A model generated the notes under the pieces. That model was not told the DNA's origin. It saw only the letters and a program-made list of their open reading frames with translations, and made no database searches. Shown here in pieces: positions 31,889-35,670 of a DNA stretch of 35,670 bases (position 1 is the first letter of the stretch; each line of letters opens with the position of its first letter). The translations under genes and the position numbers were made by a program. The stretch comes from an uncultured Mycoplasma sp. (lineage in GTDB: Bacteria; Bacillota_I; Bacilli_A; Mycoplasmatales; Metamycoplasmataceae). The stretch lies in NCBI GenBank assembly GCA_947039385.1, contig CAMQYR010000004.1, positions 1-35,670 of the forward strand, written 5' to 3'.

Positions 31889-32860
31889 TTATTGTTGATT
31901 AATTTTTATTATTGAATTAATCATATCTAAGAGTTTAGGTCTTTCTTTAGAAAGAGCTTCTAATATTGGCAAAGAATAAATTTTATTATTTACAATACCG
32001 ATAGCCAACCCAGATTTATTAGCTAACAATAAATTAACAGCTTCCATTCCCATTAATGTTGCAAGGACTCTCTCTAAAGCTGTTGGTGTTCCACCTCTTT
32101 GTAAGTGACCTAAAATGTTGGCTCTAGTGACTATATTAGACTTAAGTTCTATATCTTTTGCCAATTGATCAAGGTCATCATAAACATGCTCAGAAATAAT
32201 TATAATCATTGAATCTTTTTTCTTTTCATTAATTTGTGAATTAACAATTTTAGATATTTCGTTTGCTTCCATTTTGTTTTCAGAAGTAATTATTAACTCT
32301 GCACCTGTTGCCATTCCCGAAAATAATGCTAGGTCACCTGTATATCTCCCCATAACCTCTACCAATATGCAACGATGATGTGATCTTGCGGTGTCTCTAA
32401 TGCGATCAACATTTTCAACTATTGAAGAAAGCGCCGTGTTAAAACCAATTGTAAAATCAGTTGAAGAAATATCATTGTCAATTGTTCCAGGCAATGCTAT
32501 TGTTTTAACTCCAATTTTGTGAAGTAATTGAGCACCATTATAAGAGCCATCTCCTCCGATAACAACTAGCGCTTCTATTCCGTGTGAATCAAGATTTTTT
32601 TTGGCTTTTATTCTTATTTCTTCTCGCTTAAATTCAACATACCTAGCAGAATATATAAATGTTCCGCCTCTATTAATATATTCATCAATTTTTATATTTG
32701 ATGCGGAAAAAATTAAGTTTTCTACTAACCCCTTATAACCTTCATAGACTAGAAAAGGTTCAATACCATTTGCTAAAGATGATTTGACAATTGATCTAAT
32801 GGCATTATTCATTCCTTGAGAATCTCCTCCGGAAGTTAAAATAGCAATTTTTTTGATCAT
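31889..32860 (-). CDS. pfkA: ATP-dependent 6-phosphofructokinase
   Basis: The committing step of glycolysis: fructose-6-phosphate to fructose-1,6-bisphosphate. 323 residues, the usual bacterial length. Motifs in order: ILTSGGDSQGMNNAIR for ATP, GGDGSYNGA, the catalytic LPGTIDNDI with its proton-abstracting Asp, and EVMGRYTGDLAL followed by ATGAE for substrate. ATP rather than PPi use is suggested by the Gly-rich GGDGS pattern. The ATG at 32860 has AGAAG upstream; one at 32875 is less likely. It lies 26 bases after tpiA and is probably co-transcribed with it. Confidence 0.96.
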   Translation of the reverse strand: MIKKIAILTSGGDSQGMNNAIRSIVKSSLANGIEPFLVYEGYKGLVENLIFSASNIKIDEYINRGGTFIYSARYVEFKREEIRIKAKKNLDSHGIEALVVIGGDGSYNGAQLLHKIGVKTIALPGTIDNDISSTDFTIGFNTALSSIVENVDRIRDTARSHHRCILVEVMGRYTGDLALFSGMATGAELIITSENKMEANEISKIVNSQINEKKKDSMIIIISEHVYDDLDQLAKDIELKSNIVTRANILGHLQRGGTPTALERVLATLMGMEAVNLLLANKSGLAIGIVNNKIYSLPILEALSKERPKLLDMINSIIKINQQ

Positions 32861-32886
32861 ATATTCTTCTTTCATATTATTTTTTA

Positions 32887-33606
<720 letters not shown>

Positions 33607-33660
33607 GTTATCTCCTTATTTATTAAAATTATATTCTTTTTTTTATACTATTTTGTTGTT

Positions 33661-35070
33661 TTATCTTATTAATCTATTTTTATTTATATTTTTAATGGCT
33701 AAAATATCTTCTGAGATATTTTCAGCATTTAAATCACATAGAAAAAAAACATCTCCAGATATTGTTTTCATCATTTGAAAAGAATGTTTATTATCTACAT
33801 GTTTTGTATAAAAATCAAAATAAAATTGATCAACTAAGAATTCCCCTCTATTTATTCTTATTGGCTTAGTGCTGTCACCATCAATTTTATGACTTGTAAA
33901 TCACGAAATATGTTTGTATATTTGATTATGATTGGATAAAAATAATGTGAAATTAGTTGATTGTGACAAATTAAAAATAGTTCTAATATTTATTATAGCA
34001 AGTTCAATAATATTCTTCAATATTAGAGAAGTTTGGAATATTTTTGTGTCTTGATTTATTAAATTGTAAGACTTAAAGAAAATTCTTATGTAACAATTAT
34101 TTCCAAATTTTGTGTCATTATCAATAGTATAAATAAAAATATCTTGAAAAATTTCAAGATTTTTGACGAATTTTTGCAACATCATTCTTAACTTTTCTAA
34201 AACTTCTATTGGAAAATCTGACAAATTAATAAGCAAAGATGAATAGTAAATATTATTAAATGTTTTTTGTTTTTTATTTAGCAAAAAAGACGGAAAATAT
34301 TTTTCAATTTCTTTATTAGTTAATTCGCTAGAAAATAAAATTTCCTTTTCCTTTTCTTCCATAGAATTGATAATTTTCCATTTTCCATTTTCAACAACAG
34401 AGTTATAAGTAATTTTTTCCAAAGTGAATTCTTTTCTTTTGGCTTTTTTGTTTATAGCGTCGATAGATGCAATTAGTATTTGTTCATCATATTCATCAAA
34501 TAAATCAAAATCTCATGAATTGAGTGTATTAGTTTTAAATTCGCTTTTTATTATTGGAGTTCCTAAAAAATCAATTTCAAAAAGACTATTACCATACACT
34601 TGTTCTCAAATTTTATTGGATTTATTTTCCATTATTTCTTTTGATTTATTGTTTAAAGTATGAAAACAATTTTCCTCATTTTTAGTTTTTTGACTTTTTT
34701 TCATTAAATCAAATTTTGGCAAGTTTGCATTCTTATGAAGGGTATATTTTTCACCTGAATTATTATGCAAGATAGTATTTTTATCTTGTTTTTGTAAAGT
34801 TACAATATTGAAACTTCCATTTGGTTGTCTAATAAACTTATATTCTTGATTATCAATTCAAAAATTATTTTCACAATTATTAGGCATTTGTATCAAAGTT
34901 AAAGAGTTGACAATAATATAATTATTATTTTTAAAACTATAAACATCTCATGAAAATCTAGAATTATGGTTTCTATAATCTTCTTTTTTTATAGTTTTTC
35001 CAGTAAAATCCAAAAGAGTTAATTGGTCATCTCCAAATTGTTTATTTCAAATATCATTATTGTTGTTCAT
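33661..35070 (-). CDS. hypothetical protein with two decayed HNH-like modules
   Basis: A 469-residue cytosolic-looking protein, no signal or membrane helix. Two internal modules are related: residues 7-95 (IWNKQFGDDQLTLLDFTGK, then SRFSWDVYSF, then FWIDNQEYKF) and 153-238 (IWEQVYGNSLFEIDFLGTP, then LNSWDFDLF, then EFTLEKITY). The plan resembles a bacterial HNH-type family with IWxxxFG, DF-G-x-x-I-x-K, S-x-x-GWxxDHIxP and N-D-E-K-x-x-x-F-W-x-x-x-K-x-F. The DH metal/catalytic residues are absent in both copies, so nuclease activity is unlikely. The C-terminal half is unrecognised. GGAGA precedes the ATG. It lies between rpe and tpiA with short gaps (31 and 54 bases). Confidence 0.82.
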
Positions 35071-35101
35071 TGGTTCTCCAAATTGATTTAATTATAACAA
35101 T

Positions 35102-35670
35102 TTATAACATTTTTTTGATAGTTTTAGCATTCAAGTTGTTTATAAGGTATGAACCACATACTATTGCAGTTGCGCCGCTTGAAAAAATTTTTTTGGAGTT
35201 TGTATCATTTATACCACCATCAACTTGAATAATTGTTTGTAGTTTATTTTCCTTTATAAAATTAGATATTTTTTCAATTTTTTTATATGTAGATTCAATA
35301 AATTTTTGTCCTCCAAATCCAGGTTCTACAGACATCACTAAAATAATTTCAAAATGGTGAATAATATTTTTAAATTTTTCAAAAGGTGTGTGGGGTTTTA
35401 TTGCCAAACCAATTCATGTAAATGTTTGATATTTTTTAACAAATTTTATTATTTCGGTTTCATTTAGTGCTTCATAATGAATAGTCATGCAAGTAACATA
35501 GTTCATTAATTTGTCTGCAAACGGAAAAGGATTTTCTACCATTAAATGTACATCAGAAAGATGTGGGTTGCTTTTATTTATTATGTTAATGCATTCTTCA
35601 ACTTCTATTGCTTTGTTATTAACAAATTTGCTATCCATTATGTCATAATGGATTCATTGGATTCCAAAAG
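35102..35670 (-). CDS. rpe: ribulose-phosphate 3-epimerase (5' end outside the window)
   Basis: A TIM-barrel enzyme that interconverts ribulose-5-phosphate and xylulose-5-phosphate, linking pentoses and glycolysis. The visible 188 codons hold the metal-binding WIHYDIMDSKFVNN, SDVHLMVENP, MTIHYEA, IKPHTPFE, MSVEPGFGGQKFI and QVDGGIND with the second catalytic Asp; GSYLINN is the phosphate-binding end. TGA codons at 35408-35410 and 35654-35656 are Trp. The first 25-30 residues lie beyond base 35670. The gene probably leads an operon with the downstream hypothetical, tpiA and pfkA. Confidence 0.93.

Overview
The window comes from a mollicute (mycoplasma group). G+C is very low (roughly a quarter by eye). 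Many long reading frames are interrupted only by TGA, and conserved Trp positions are written TGA, for example in the WNF motif of a glutathione peroxidase and the EPLWAIGTG motif of triosephosphate isomerase. All coordinates below assume TGA = Trp (genetic code 4), so most genes are longer than standard-code frames suggest. The leucyl-tRNA synthetase has no CP1 editing domain, a condition reported for Mycoplasma mobile. The genome is therefore plausibly M. mobile or a near relative; this is an inference, not a database match.

Layout. (1) 1-5460: rpmB, two small choline/aminoglycoside-kinase-fold genes flanking a formate/nitrite-family channel, then gyrB and rpsD on the minus strand. (2) 5458-5880: a 423-base non-coding divergent region. 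(3) 5881-10805, plus strand: a tight, overlapping rimP-nusA-ylxR-infB-rbfA operon ending in a glutathione peroxidase. (4) 10875-12925: divergent nagB and glf, separated by a 12-bp perfect inverted repeat. (5) 12917-20915, minus strand: ftsY-ylxM, then pyrH-frr-cdsA-polC. Blocks 3 and 5 are pieces of the ancestral Firmicute pyrH...polC-rimP-nusA-infB cluster, here broken and placed in opposite orientations. (6) 21002-27328, accessory: a lipoprotein, two tandem M17 leucyl aminopeptidases, an exported or anchored protein resembling GT80 sialyltransferases, and a small membrane protein. (7) 27318-31888: leuS, a MATE exporter and a single-pass membrane protein. (8) 31889-35670, minus strand: rpe, a protein with two internal modules resembling a decayed HNH-type domain, tpiA and pfkA.

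Biology. The core is translation, transcription and replication machinery plus glycolysis (PfkA, TpiA), with pentose-phosphate interconversion (Rpe) and a possible acid-anion exit route (FNT channel). Surface and nutrient functions include peptide scavenging, amino-sugar catabolism (NagB) and glycan synthesis (Glf, the GT80-like protein). No tRNA, rRNA, CRISPR, insertion sequence or transposase was recognised.

The observations most worth following are the GT80-like protein with an altered catalytic motif, the editing-less LeuRS, a PolC whose PHP metal site has lost its histidines, the duplicated HNH-like module protein, and a set of genes with TATAAT boxes so close to ATG that their mRNAs should be leaderless.
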